In this document: positions 51,885-61,178 of the stretch, piece by piece
Position numbering within the stretch: the stretch's first letter is position 1
How the letters are laid out: every line of letters begins with the position of its first letter
DNA from: Flavobacterium flabelliforme
Lineage (GTDB): Bacteria; Bacteroidota; Bacteroidia; Flavobacteriales; Flavobacteriaceae
Assembly: GCF_017948675.1 (NCBI RefSeq)
Contig: NZ_JAGFBU010000002.1
Span: 310,001-374,000 of the forward strand
DNA: 64,000 bases
Reading direction: 5' to 3'
Notes under the pieces: generated by a model
What the model was told of the DNA's origin: nothing
The model's input: the letters and a program-made list of their open reading frames with translations, nothing else
Databases searched by the model: none
Translations under genes and position numbers: made by a program

Positions 51885-52607
51885 ATGAAAAAAATACAAT
51901 TTACATTTATAGGAATAGCAGTTTTACTTTTAGCAAGTTGTAAGGAAGAGGTAGAAAAGCCTAAAGTAACTTACGATCAAACCGCTAAAGCAAAAGATCC
52001 AGTTCGAAAAGATTCATCTCAAATTCAAATTGCTGATTTGCCAATACAAATGGATGGAACAGATTACTTATTGCATCCAGTTGCTGATTTAAGCATTCGT
52101 GAAAAAGGAATTAAAGCACGCTATGGTTCGTCAAATGTAAATGACTTGAGTTTTACGATTTCTAATTATGGAGAATTTGAAATTACGGGTTATTTACAAA
52201 ACATTAAATTCCAAAAAATTGATTCTGATTCTATTAGGAAGTTAACTGATAAACCAGTTTTAATACAAACCGCAACTTATTTAAAGTCTGTAGCTGATAA
52301 AACTAACAATCATGTCATGGTATATACTATGGTAGATATGGATACTAACAAAGATGGCAAATTAGATACCAGTGATATCAAAGCATTGTATTTGAGTGAT
52401 ATTAGCGGAGAACGATTTACTAAAATATCTACTGATTTTCAGGAATTAATCGATTGGAAATTAATAACATCTAAAAATCGATTGTATTATAGAACAGTTG
52501 AAGACACTAATAAAAATGGTGAATTTGATAAAAATGATGCTGTAAATTACTACTACATTGATCTATCCAATAAAGAATGGAAGATAGTAAGCTACGAACC
52601 GGTTTAG
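51885..52607 (+). CDS. Lipoprotein with two EF-hand/dockerin-like calcium loops
   Basis: A 240-residue lipoprotein (LLLASC, Cys19). Two 12-residue loops match the EF-hand consensus: DTNKDGKLDTSD (residues 153-164) and DTNKNGEFDKND (207-218), each with Asp/Asn at positions 1, 3 and 5, Gly at 6 and Asp at 12, as in dockerins. They are 54 residues apart, not a tandem pair. The N-terminal part is unassigned. It may bind calcium at the envelope; role unknown. It stands 117 bp after the TonB-dependent receptor. Confidence 0.78.
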   Translation: MKKIQFTFIGIAVLLLASCKEEVEKPKVTYDQTAKAKDPVRKDSSQIQIADLPIQMDGTDYLLHPVADLSIREKGIKARYGSSNVNDLSFTISNYGEFEITGYLQNIKFQKIDSDSIRKLTDKPVLIQTATYLKSVADKTNNHVMVYTMVDMDTNKDGKLDTSDIKALYLSDISGERFTKISTDFQELIDWKLITSKNRLYYRTVEDTNKNGEFDKNDAVNYYYIDLSNKEWKIVSYEPV

Positions 52608-52615
52608 GATTAATT

Positions 52616-53317
52616 CTAAATTAAAATATCACTTTCTAAATCTGATTTTTCTATTGTAAAATCGAAATTCAGCTTTTTTACTAATTGTATAACTAGGTTT
52701 TTATACCAGTTTTCAGATTTAGGATGAATGTATATTTTTTCAATCAGCTCGTTAATATTAACATTGATTTTCAATCCTTCATTTATCCTTAATTGATTGT
52801 CGCCAATATCAGTAATAACGCGTACTTCACCTTCATATTGAAAGCTTTTACGTTTGAATAAAAAAGGAAAGAACATATCGTCAAAAGGAATATGTTCTTT
52901 CTTGTAATCAATGTAGTTTACTTCCCCAATGTATTGGTTGAAATTTGTTTCGGGAATAAGCGATTTTTGTAGCCTTCCTATAGTAGACTGTATGGCTAAA
53001 CCTTCACTGTTTTGAGTGAAAATTTGCCACATAGCAAACGATTCATACTCATTAATATGCCAACTGCTAATGGCTACTTTTTCTCTATGACTTTTATAAA
53101 AATCTAAAAAAGAAGGATTGTCAATAGAAAGCTTCTTTATTTCTTCAAATGTAGGCTCGCTGAAAGTACCTTCGTACTGATCTTCAAATTTATCAGATCG
53201 AGACATGAATAGTTTTTGAGACATCAGTAAATCCAGAAACTTTGACAAATCGAGATACTTCCAAATAATAGTATTTGGATCCTCAGGTAGTTTTATGTTT
53301 GGATTATGGATGTACAT
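52616..53317 (-). CDS. DUF2971 domain-containing protein
   Basis: A 233-residue cytoplasmic protein of the DUF2971 family: 'TIIWKYLDLSKFLDLLMSQKLFMSRSDKFEDQYEG' at the N-terminus, 'VAISSWHINEYESFAMWQIFTQNSEGLAIQS' in the centre, and 'KSFQYEGEVRVITD' later. The family's function is not established. It ends 9 bases from the convergent lipoprotein stop. I see no toxin, nuclease or phage gene next to it that would suggest a defence role. Confidence 0.85.
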   Translation of the reverse strand: MYIHNPNIKLPEDPNTIIWKYLDLSKFLDLLMSQKLFMSRSDKFEDQYEGTFSEPTFEEIKKLSIDNPSFLDFYKSHREKVAISSWHINEYESFAMWQIFTQNSEGLAIQSTIGRLQKSLIPETNFNQYIGEVNYIDYKKEHIPFDDMFFPFLFKRKSFQYEGEVRVITDIGDNQLRINEGLKINVNINELIEKIYIHPKSENWYKNLVIQLVKKLNFDFTIEKSDLESDILI

Positions 53318-53363
53318 GGTATTAGATTTTAATTAAATAAAAAAAATACTTCTTAAAAATAAG

Positions 53364-55232
53364 TTATTCAAAAGATTGCATAGAGACTAACTTGTTATAA
53401 TTACCATTCATTGCCATAAGTTCGTCATGTTTGCCTTGCTCAACAATTTTTCCTTTTTTCATTACCACAATTAAATCGGCTTTTTGAATGGTCGAAAGTC
53501 GGTGCGCAATTACAATAGATGTTCTGTTTTGCATCATATTCTCTAACGCAATTTGAACAAATTTTTCGCTTTCCGTATCCAAGGCTGATGTAGCTTCATC
53601 TAAAATCATGATAGGAGGATTTTTCAAAACGGCACGAGCGATAGATAAACGTTGTTTTTGTCCACCCGAAAGTTTGTTTCCGCTATCACCAATATTGGTA
53701 TGAATTCCAAGAGGTAGGTCTTTTACAAATTCGTAAGCATTAGCAATTTTTAGCGCTTCCATAATTTCATAATCTGTGGCATCGTGCTTTCCTAAAGCAA
53801 TATTGGCTTTAATAGTGTCATTAAACAAAATGCTATCTTGTGTAACCAGTCCCATTAAATCACGAAGAGAATGTAGATTCATGTCTTTAATATCAACTCC
53901 ATCAATACATATAGTCCCTTCATTAACATCGTAAAAACGGGTTAGCAAATTAGCAATAGTACTTTTTCCGCTACCCGATTGGCCTACAAGTGCAATGGTT
54001 TGTCCTTTTTTTACTTCCAATGAAAAATCTTTCAAAACATTCTCATTTTCGTATTTAAAGTTGATGTCTTTGATGACAATGTTTGTGTCAAAAGAATCTT
54101 TCTTAATCGCATTAACTTTACTAGTAATGGTATTTTCTTGTTCTAAAATTTCTAAAACTCGCTCTGCCGCTGCGTTTCCTCTTTTTACAGAATATGAAGC
54201 CTTAGATATTGATTTTGCTGGTGTAAGAATGTTATAAGCAAGTCCCATGTAAGCAATAAAGGAAGCTCCATTTAAAGTTTTTTCTATCAAAACCATTTGT
54301 CCGCCATACCATAATAAGATAGCGATAACCATAATTCCCATAAATTCACTCGCAGGTGAAGCTAGATTCTGACGGTTTCCAATGCTGTTGGATAAATTAA
54401 AAAAACGTTGAGTAGATTCTTGAAAAACTTTATAAAAATGATTCTCTGAGTTGTATCCTTTTACGACTTTTAATCCCCCTAAGGTTTCTTCAATCGTAGA
54501 TAGGAAAATACCTTGTTCTTGTTGTGCTTTTGTTGATTGTTTTTTTAATTGCTTTCCTATTAATGATATGATATAACCCGAAACTGGGATGAAAATAAAT
54601 ACAAATAAGGTTAGTTTTACACTTATCGAAAGCATAGCAATTATGGTAAAAACAATGGTCAGAGGTTCTTTTACAACAAGTTCTAGTATAGACAAAAAGG
54701 AAGTTTGCACTTCGTTTACATCAGCAGAAATTCTAGAGATAACATCACCTTTTCTCTTTTCAGAAAAAAAGGATAAGGGTAAATTGATGGTTTTTTTATA
54801 CATAGCATTTCGCATGTCTTTTAGAATACCATTTCGTAAAAAGGTAATAAAAAACATAGCCAGATAATCAAAAAGATTTTTCAATAAAAAAATCGAAATA
54901 ATAACCGCAACCATTATAGACAATGTATAACCTACGCCTTGTGTTGCTGTTGTTGTGGTAATAAAGTAACTTAGATAGTTTTCTAAAAAGAGTTTTGTAC
55001 TTTCAAAATAGAGTTTTATATCCTCAAAAAAATGATTGGTATTTATAAAACCGTTATAAATAGGAGCGATAGTATTTTTTTTTGTTTGGTCAAATAAAAC
55101 CTGCATCATGGGTATCAATGCCATGAAGGAAAGTGTGCTAAAAAGCGCATACAAAACATTAAAAAATATATTTAAGTAAGCGTATTTTTTATAGGGAATT
55201 ATAAAAGGAAATATCTTTTTGAAATTGCTCAT
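53364..55232 (-). CDS. MsbA-like ABC transporter, fused permease and ATPase
   Basis: A 622-residue type IV ABC exporter half-transporter. Six membrane segments fill the first 340 residues. The nucleotide-binding domain has Walker A GQSGSGKSTI, Q-loop 'LVTQDSILF', signature LSGGQKQR, Walker B 'IMILDEATSALD' and H-loop 'IVIAHRLST'. It works as a homodimer, probably flipping lipid or a lipid-linked compound; MsbA is the closest known type but identity is not proven. Located 75 bp after the phosphomutase gene on the same strand with a hairpin in between. Confidence 0.9.
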   Translation of the reverse strand: MSNFKKIFPFIIPYKKYAYLNIFFNVLYALFSTLSFMALIPMMQVLFDQTKKNTIAPIYNGFINTNHFFEDIKLYFESTKLFLENYLSYFITTTTATQGVGYTLSIMVAVIISIFLLKNLFDYLAMFFITFLRNGILKDMRNAMYKKTINLPLSFFSEKRKGDVISRISADVNEVQTSFLSILELVVKEPLTIVFTIIAMLSISVKLTLFVFIFIPVSGYIISLIGKQLKKQSTKAQQEQGIFLSTIEETLGGLKVVKGYNSENHFYKVFQESTQRFFNLSNSIGNRQNLASPASEFMGIMVIAILLWYGGQMVLIEKTLNGASFIAYMGLAYNILTPAKSISKASYSVKRGNAAAERVLEILEQENTITSKVNAIKKDSFDTNIVIKDINFKYENENVLKDFSLEVKKGQTIALVGQSGSGKSTIANLLTRFYDVNEGTICIDGVDIKDMNLHSLRDLMGLVTQDSILFNDTIKANIALGKHDATDYEIMEALKIANAYEFVKDLPLGIHTNIGDSGNKLSGGQKQRLSIARAVLKNPPIMILDEATSALDTESEKFVQIALENMMQNRTSIVIAHRLSTIQKADLIVVMKKGKIVEQGKHDELMAMNGNYNKLVSMQSFE

Positions 55233-55251
55233 TGTTTGTTTTTTACCATCA

Positions 55252-55283
55252 AGACCCGACCTTTTATATAATGGGTCGGGTCT
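55252..55283 (-). terminator. Hairpin between phosphomutase and ABC exporter genes
   Basis: Perfect 10-bp stem AGACCCGACC / GGTCGGGTCT with a 12-base loop. No proper T-run on either strand, so it may attenuate rather than end transcription from the phosphomutase gene. Confidence 0.5.
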
Positions 55284-55307
55284 GTCAGAAAAATTAATAT
55301 TTTATAA

Positions 55308-57035
55308 TTAATTCAGTTGCATTGCTGCAATAATGTCTTTTATTTTATTGTCTAAGATTTCTTCTACTTCCTTGAAATCTTCTACCGCATGTAATTCCGT
55401 GTTTACACTAATGTAAAACTTTATTTTTGGTTCTGTTCCGCTAGGACGGGCGCAAATTTTAGAACCGTCTTCAATATAATAGATTAAAACATTTGATTTT
55501 GGAATTTGTAATGTAGTAATCTCGTCGTCTAGTAAGTTTTTAGCAGTTGATGACTGATAATCCTCTACCATTATAACGCGTTGTCCGTTGATCTCTTTTA
55601 TTGGATTCTCTCTCATATCAATCATCATCTGATTGATTTCTTCTAAGCCATGCATTCCTTTTTTGGTCAACGAAACTAAATGCTCTTTGTAGCATCCATT
55701 ATCTACGTATAATTTGACTAACTCTTTGTAAATGGTACTTCCTTTTGCTTTTGCTTGAGCTGCCATTTCGCAAATTAATAAAGTAGCAGCAACAGCATCT
55801 TTATCACGAACAGCATCACCTACCATAAAACCAAAACTTTCTTCACCGCCACCTATGAATTCTAGTTCTGGAAAATCTTTTATCATTTTGGCTATCCATT
55901 TAAAGCCAGTCAATCCTATTTTACATTCTACTTCATAATTAGTCGCTAACTCCATCATCATAGGAGTAGAAACAATTGTAGAACCTACAAATTGTTTTCC
56001 GTTAATTTTTCCCGCTTTTTTCCATTGTTCTAATAAAAAAGCAGTCATCAAGATCATAGTTTGATTCCCGTTTAACAAAATCATTTGACCCTCATTGTTT
56101 CGAACGGCGACGCCTAAACGATCACAATCTGGATCTGTTCCTATAACAATATCCGAATTGGTTTTTTCTGCCAATGCAATCGCCATAGCCAATGCTTCTG
56201 GCTCTTCTGGATTTGGAGATTTTACGGTAGGGAAATCGCCATTAGGAACCGCTTGTTCAGGTACGATATGCACATTGGTGTATCCAGCTTGCGCTAAAGT
56301 ATCAGGAACCAAAGTGATAGAGGTTCCGTGTAAGGAGGTAAAAACGATTTTTAAATTTTCTTTGGCTGCAGCATCCGTGTTAAAGCTCGCATTTTGAATA
56401 GATGATTTTATAAAAGCTTTATCGACTTCTGTGTCTATATAATGAATCAAATCTTCGTTAGCTGTAAAGTTAATTTCATTGTAATTTAAATTTTCAATAC
56501 TCGTAATAATACCTTTGTCTTCTGGAGGTACAATTTGGCCCCCATCTTCCCAATATACTTTGTAACCATTGTATTCAGGTGGATTGTGTGAAGCTGTTAA
56601 AACGATTCCTGCTTGGCAACCTAAATATTTTACGGCAAAAGATAATTCTGGCGTAGGTCGTAAATCTGAAAATAAATACACTGAAATTCCATTAGCAGTA
56701 AAAACATCTGCTACAAGTTTTGCTAAAGTTTTACTGTTGTGGCGACAATCATAAGCAATAGCAACTTTTAATTTTTTGTTAGGAAATACTTCATGCATGT
56801 AATTACAAAGGCCTTGTGTGCTTTTTCCAAGCGTATATTTATTGATACGATTGTTTCCAACTCCCATTACACCACGCATTCCGCCTGTTCCAAATTCTAA
56901 ATTTTTATAGAAACTCTCTTCTAATTCCGCAGGTGATGTAGTCATTAACTCTTTAATGGCAATGTGAGTTTCATTATCAAATGTTGGTGTAAGCCATTCA
57001 TTTACTGCGTCTAATATATTTTGTTTAATCTCCAT
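55308..57035 (-). CDS. Phosphoglucomutase/phosphomannomutase family protein
   Basis: A 575-residue alpha-D-phosphohexomutase. Catalytic serine loop 'VLTASHNPPEYNGYKVYW', metal loop 'GTDPDCDRLGVA', sugar-binding loop 'GGGEESFGFM', and phosphate-binding 'CARPSGTEPKIKFYI' are in order, with 'EFGTGGMRGVMGVGNNRIN' near the start. It interconverts hexose 1- and 6-phosphates; the length matches the PgcA/PGM2-like group. It likely feeds nucleotide-sugar synthesis and glycogen-like metabolism. Confidence 0.93.
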   Translation of the reverse strand: MEIKQNILDAVNEWLTPTFDNETHIAIKELMTTSPAELEESFYKNLEFGTGGMRGVMGVGNNRINKYTLGKSTQGLCNYMHEVFPNKKLKVAIAYDCRHNSKTLAKLVADVFTANGISVYLFSDLRPTPELSFAVKYLGCQAGIVLTASHNPPEYNGYKVYWEDGGQIVPPEDKGIITSIENLNYNEINFTANEDLIHYIDTEVDKAFIKSSIQNASFNTDAAAKENLKIVFTSLHGTSITLVPDTLAQAGYTNVHIVPEQAVPNGDFPTVKSPNPEEPEALAMAIALAEKTNSDIVIGTDPDCDRLGVAVRNNEGQMILLNGNQTMILMTAFLLEQWKKAGKINGKQFVGSTIVSTPMMMELATNYEVECKIGLTGFKWIAKMIKDFPELEFIGGGEESFGFMVGDAVRDKDAVAATLLICEMAAQAKAKGSTIYKELVKLYVDNGCYKEHLVSLTKKGMHGLEEINQMMIDMRENPIKEINGQRVIMVEDYQSSTAKNLLDDEITTLQIPKSNVLIYYIEDGSKICARPSGTEPKIKFYISVNTELHAVEDFKEVEEILDNKIKDIIAAMQLN

Positions 57036-57532
57036 TTTTAATAATTTTTAGTTCAAGAACTATTTGTAATTCCCAAGGTTTTTAGATTTTTAAATCTTTG
57101 GTTGAAAAACAGTAAATAGTTTATTCAAACCAATCAAGACTTGCTAGGCATTTATGAACTTTTTGTATAACTTTTTTTCTCTCTTTATTTTGTTGGTATT
57201 GTCTGTGTTGTCAGCAAAATGTTTGTTGATAATTAGATACTGATTTTTAATTATTTGAATATAATACAAGACAAATAGTCTTCAAACTTAGATTCAATAC
57301 TAGCAAAGCTACAATAGTAATCTAAACCTCTCTTTTACACCTGAGGAAAGATATTAGAACAAAATTTTAGCTTTTTATGTAATAGGAAACAACCATCTCT
57401 TTAGAAAATATATTACATGCAATCCTATTTTCGATCATTAATAAACGAAATTCTGTATTTTAAAAAAAACGATAATTTAGTGCTAAATATGCAAAAAGCA
57501 TTTGTTTCTAAGTTTCAGTTGTATGAAATTAA
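57036..57532. other. Intergenic region, nothing identified
   Basis: About 500 bases between two minus-strand genes, AT-rich, with no frame of note. A loose inverted pair (AACTATTT / AAATAGTT) is present near 57058-57121. It must contain the promoter of the phosphomutase gene, but no box is convincing. Confidence 0.45.
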
Positions 57533-58489
57533 CTAAAAATTCACTTCTCTAGATACTTTGTAGCGCTCTTCGTTATTTTTGGTTCGTAATATTATTTCTC
57601 CAAGGAAACCAGCTAGGAATAATTGAGTTCCTAAAACCATTGATGTTAATGCAATATAAAACCAAGGGTTACTTGTTACAAGGCTGTATCTCATGTCATT
57701 GTACATATGGTATAATTTAGAGATACCAATAAATCCTGCTAACATAAATCCAATTATGAACATCAAAGAACCTATAGCACCAAATAAATGCATGGGACGT
57801 TTTCCAAACCGAGAAAGAAACCAAATCGTAATTAAATCCAGGAAACCATTGATGAAACGTTCCATACCAAATTTAGTTTCACCATATTTTCTGGCTTGAT
57901 GTTGCACTACTTTTTCACCAATTTTTCCAAATCCGGCATTTTTAGCTAAAACAGGAATATAACGGTGCATTTCACCAGAAACTTCGATGTTTTTTACGAC
58001 AACATTTTTATAAGCTTTTAGCCCACAATTGAAATCATTGAGTTCTACTCCCGATGTTTTTCTTGCAGCCCAATTGAATAATTTTGAGGGTAAGTTTTTG
58101 GCAACAACGGAGTCGTAGCGTTTCTTTTTCCAGCCAGAAACCAAATCATACTTACCGTTTACGATCATTTCATATAATCCCGGAATCTCTTCTGGACTAT
58201 CTTGTAAATCGGCATCCATGGTAATAATTACATCGCCTTTAGCTTTTGCAAAACCAGCATGTAGTGCTTGCGACTTGCCAAAGTTTTTCATGAAACGAAC
58301 ACCTTTTACAAAGTTGTTTTCTTGAGCAAAACCTTCAATAATTGCCCAAGAATTATCCGTACTACCATCATCTAAGAAAATAATTTCATAGGTATAGTTG
58401 TTTTCTTGCATCACTTTGATGATCCAAGTGTATAATTCTTGTAGCGATTCCTCTTCGTTAAGAAGCGGTATAAGTATGGATAAATTCAT
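57533..58489 (-). CDS. Glycosyltransferase family 2, DPM1/GtrB-like with two membrane segments
   Basis: A 318-residue membrane glycosyltransferase: GT-A domain with 'LNLSILIPLLNEEESLQEL', 'EIIFLDDGSTDNSW', 'ITMDADLQDSPEEIP' (DxD) and 'SGEMHRYIPVLAKNAGF', then two C-terminal membrane helices (about 235-260 and 275-300). The type transfers a sugar from a nucleotide donor to a polyprenyl phosphate at the inner membrane (GtrB, ArnC, DPM1). It starts 4 bp after the DUF4199 gene, forming a two-gene operon. Confidence 0.9.
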   Translation of the reverse strand: MNLSILIPLLNEEESLQELYTWIIKVMQENNYTYEIIFLDDGSTDNSWAIIEGFAQENNFVKGVRFMKNFGKSQALHAGFAKAKGDVIITMDADLQDSPEEIPGLYEMIVNGKYDLVSGWKKKRYDSVVAKNLPSKLFNWAARKTSGVELNDFNCGLKAYKNVVVKNIEVSGEMHRYIPVLAKNAGFGKIGEKVVQHQARKYGETKFGMERFINGFLDLITIWFLSRFGKRPMHLFGAIGSLMFIIGFMLAGFIGISKLYHMYNDMRYSLVTSNPWFYIALTSMVLGTQLFLAGFLGEIILRTKNNEERYKVSREVNF

Positions 58490-58493
58490 TAAT

Positions 58494-59036
58494 TTATATG
58501 CTTTGCGGGTTTTGGTTCTTTACAAATGCACCAACAATCAATGAATATATTAATCCGAAAAAGGAATACATTGCAAGAGTAGCTGGAAAAACAATATATG
58601 GGTTCATGAATTTTTTAATCATTCCTAAACCTAATTCTAATTGTTCACTTGTAATATTTGGAGTTGTTTTGATCATTTCACTTCTTGAAATGGAAATCAT
58701 CTCATCTATGAATTCTGGAAAAATTAAATTGAAGATAATACTAAAAATAGCATATATAAGTGCTGCGATAAAGGTGATTGACACACCAGTTTTCAAACAT
58801 TCACCAAAAGAAATAAATCCATTATTGATGTTTTTTTTATAATTATTACATCCTATATAAATAAAGACAAATGGCAGTATTAGATAATTGGCAATATTTA
58901 CAATCAAACCTGCACTTGTTCCTACAAGGGCTTTCATGCCGATAATGTACATTATAACAAACTCTAATACCATTATTACACCGAATAAAACGCCGTATTG
59001 GAGTCCAGATTTCGCAGGAGATATTTTCTTTTCCAT
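58494..59036 (-). CDS. DUF4199 family membrane protein
   Basis: A 180-residue integral membrane protein with four hydrophobic segments (about 13-32, 38-58, 77-100, 145-168), as in DUF4199. 'SAKSGLQYGVLFGV'-like start and a cytoplasmic loop with NNGFISFGECLKTG are typical. No function is known. In Bacteroidota it commonly precedes this type of glycosyltransferase gene, with 4 bp between them here, so the two probably act together. Confidence 0.85.
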   Translation of the reverse strand: MEKKISPAKSGLQYGVLFGVIMVLEFVIMYIIGMKALVGTSAGLIVNIANYLILPFVFIYIGCNNYKKNINNGFISFGECLKTGVSITFIAALIYAIFSIIFNLIFPEFIDEMISISRSEMIKTTPNITSEQLELGLGMIKKFMNPYIVFPATLAMYSFFGLIYSLIVGAFVKNQNPQSI

Positions 59037-59137
59037 ATTTATACTTATATTTATTAAGCTACAAATATAACAATTCCCAATATATGGCGGTGTAAAAATC
59101 TCTTTTTACAATTATATAAAAAAAGTCATGCATATAG

Positions 59138-59166
59138 TTGGTTATTGGAAATAAATTGTAAATTTG
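59138..59166 (+). promoter_or_regulatory. Promoter of rpmE2
   Basis: TTG (59138-59140), 18 bases, then TAAATTTG (59159-59166), a full match to the -33/-7 pattern. It lies 112 bases before the start codon, so the mRNA has a leader of about 100 bases. Confidence 0.65.
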
Positions 59167-59278
59167 CAAACTCAAAATAATATTGTAAAACAAAAAGTTA
59201 TAATGAGTTTATACCTTTTCTGTTAGAGGAAAAGCTTCAAAACAAGTTGTAGCCAACAAATAAAAAAAGATTAACACG

Positions 59279-59530
59279 ATGAAAAAAGGAACGCACCCAG
59301 AAAATTACAGATTAGTTGCATTTAAAGACATGTCGAATGACGAAGTTTTTATCACTAAATCTACTGCAGATACTAAAGAAACAATTACTCACGATGGTGT
59401 TGAATACCCAGTAGTGAAAATGGAGATCTCTAGAACTTCTCACCCTTTTTACACAGGTAAATCTAAACTTATCGATACTGCAGGACGTATTGATAAATTT
59501 AAAACTAAATACGCTAAGCACGTTAAATAA
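59279..59530 (+). CDS. rpmE2: 50S ribosomal protein L31, type B
   Basis: A 83-residue bL31 of type B: '[21 protein letters not shown]' and '[30 protein letters not shown]'. It has no cysteine at all, so it is the zinc-free form. Single gene with its own promoter and terminator. Confidence 0.96.
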   Translation: MKKGTHPENYRLVAFKDMSNDEVFITKSTADTKETITHDGVEYPVVKMEISRTSHPFYTGKSKLIDTAGRIDKFKTKYAKHVK

Positions 59531-59555
59531 TTTTAATTTGTTTATCTATATAATT

Positions 59556-59584
59556 AAGCCATGCTGGGAAGCGTGGCTTTTTTT
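59556..59584 (+). terminator. Intrinsic terminator after rpmE2
   Basis: AAGCCATGCT / AGCGTGGCTT (one G-U), 4-base loop, T7 tract. Confidence 0.88.
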
Positions 59585-59650
59585 ATTAATAATAAGTAAT
59601 GTGAAGTGAATTTTAGTACTAATTGTATTAAAATAACGCATTTTTATAAT

Positions 59651-59658
59651 TATTTTTG
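59651..59658 (+). promoter_or_regulatory. Candidate -7 box (TATTTTTG) for the GlmU-like gene
   Basis: TAnnTTTG match 47 bases before ATG 59705. The nearest upstream TTG is 25 bases away, slightly long. Confidence 0.4.
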
Positions 59659-59704
59659 CATTTAAAAAGTTTAAAACTAAGAAATCTATAAATAAATTCG
59701 TTTT

Positions 59705-60880
59705 ATGAATTATATCCTTTTTGACGGACCTGCACGAAATGCCTTATTACCTTTTACTTTTACAAGACCTGTTGCTGATATTCTTATCGGAATCGTGACC
59801 ATTCGTCAAAAATGGGAAATGCGTTTGGGTTCTACTACAACTACATTAACCGAAGAATACTTGTCGGAAAAATATCCTATGGTAGAGTTAGAAGAAAATG
59901 TTATGATAAACGCCTCTTTTCTTCCTAATGATGTTTTGGCTGAAATGGTTAGTAATTTAGAGGTGAATCAAGCTATTTTTAAAGGAGATGAAGTCATTGC
60001 TTTTTATACCAGCGAAGAGCAGGAAGAAGTAGATTTTGATACTTACGAAATTATAGAATACCACGACGAGTGTATTACGATTAAAAATACTTGGGAGATT
60101 TTTTCTAAAAATGATTTGGCAATTCAGGAGGATTTTAAATATTTAACAGAAGATAGAAAATCACAACCTATTCCTAGAAGTGTAAATGTGATTGCTCCTG
60201 AAAATATATTTATTGAAGAAGGTGCGAAATTAGAATTTGTTACTCTAAATGCCTCTGCGGGACCTATCTATATAGGTAAAGACGCTGAAATTATGGAAGG
60301 ATCTATGGTTCGTGGTCCTTTTGCGCTTTGTGACAATGCCTCTGTTAAAATGGGATCTAAAGTTTATGGTGCCACAACAGTAGGACCGCATTCAAGAATA
60401 GGTGGTGAAGTAAAAAATACCGTTCTTTTTGCACATTCTAATAAAGGACATGAAGGATATTTAGGGGATTCTGTTGTGGGAGAATGGTGTAATTTGGGTG
60501 CAGATACTAACAATTCAAACCTAAAAAATAATTACGAAGAAGTAAAATTATGGAGTTATGAAACAGAAGGATTTGCTAAAACGGGTCTTCAATTTTGTGG
60601 ATTAATGATGGGTGATCATAGTAAATGTGGTATCAATACTATGTTTAACACTGGAACTGTTGTGGGTGTAAGTGCTAATATTTTTGGTACTGGTTTTCCG
60701 CGTAATTTTATACCGAGTTTTTCTTGGGGAGGTGCTTCTGGATTTACAACCTATCTTACTAAAAAAGCATTTGAAACTGCTAAATTAGTAATGATTCGTA
60801 GAGGTGTTGAATTCGACGAAAGAGAAGCTGCTATTTTAGAGCATGTTTTTGAAGAAAGTAAAAAATGGAGGAAAGACTAA
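59705..60880 (+). CDS. GlmU-like sugar nucleotidyltransferase (Bacteroidota alternative GlmU family)
   Basis: A 391-residue protein: N-terminal degenerate nucleotidyltransferase domain ('YILFDGPARNALLPFTFTRPVADILIG') and C-terminal left-handed beta-helix with hexapeptide-type repeats ('IFIEEGAKLEFVTLNASAGPIYIG', 'SKVYGATTVGPHSRIGGEV', 'GDHSKCGINTMFNTGTVVG'). This group replaces classical GlmU in Bacteroidota and is thought to make UDP-GlcNAc or a related nucleotide sugar. That assignment is by family and domain order only. Isolated gene with its own terminator. Confidence 0.88.
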   Translation: MNYILFDGPARNALLPFTFTRPVADILIGIVTIRQKWEMRLGSTTTTLTEEYLSEKYPMVELEENVMINASFLPNDVLAEMVSNLEVNQAIFKGDEVIAFYTSEEQEEVDFDTYEIIEYHDECITIKNTWEIFSKNDLAIQEDFKYLTEDRKSQPIPRSVNVIAPENIFIEEGAKLEFVTLNASAGPIYIGKDAEIMEGSMVRGPFALCDNASVKMGSKVYGATTVGPHSRIGGEVKNTVLFAHSNKGHEGYLGDSVVGEWCNLGADTNNSNLKNNYEEVKLWSYETEGFAKTGLQFCGLMMGDHSKCGINTMFNTGTVVGVSANIFGTGFPRNFIPSFSWGGASGFTTYLTKKAFETAKLVMIRRGVEFDEREAAILEHVFEESKKWRKD

Positions 60881-60907
60881 TTTAATTTAGAAAACTCATC
60901 GATCTAG

Positions 60908-60944
60908 AACTGCCTCATTTTTGTAAATGGGGCAGTTTTTTTTT
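60908..60944 (+). terminator. Intrinsic terminator after the GlmU-like gene
   Basis: AACTGCCTCATTT / AAATGGGGCAGTT (one G-U), 4-base loop, T9 tract. Confidence 0.88.
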
Positions 60945-61178
60945 AGTTCATTTTTGCCGATTTAATTTTACATAATGAGTTTTATATGTTAAAAAAACAA
61001 CTTTAAACTAAAATAAAGGTGATCTATTAGATGTTGATTTATAGAGAATTAATTATTTTTTTAGTTTTATTACTGCACATAGTTAGTTTTTATTGTCTGT
61101 ATGTTATAGTTTTATCGAAAATTAATAATAAAATCAAACCTTTATTGGTTTTATGATAATTATAAATGAATTAATTAT

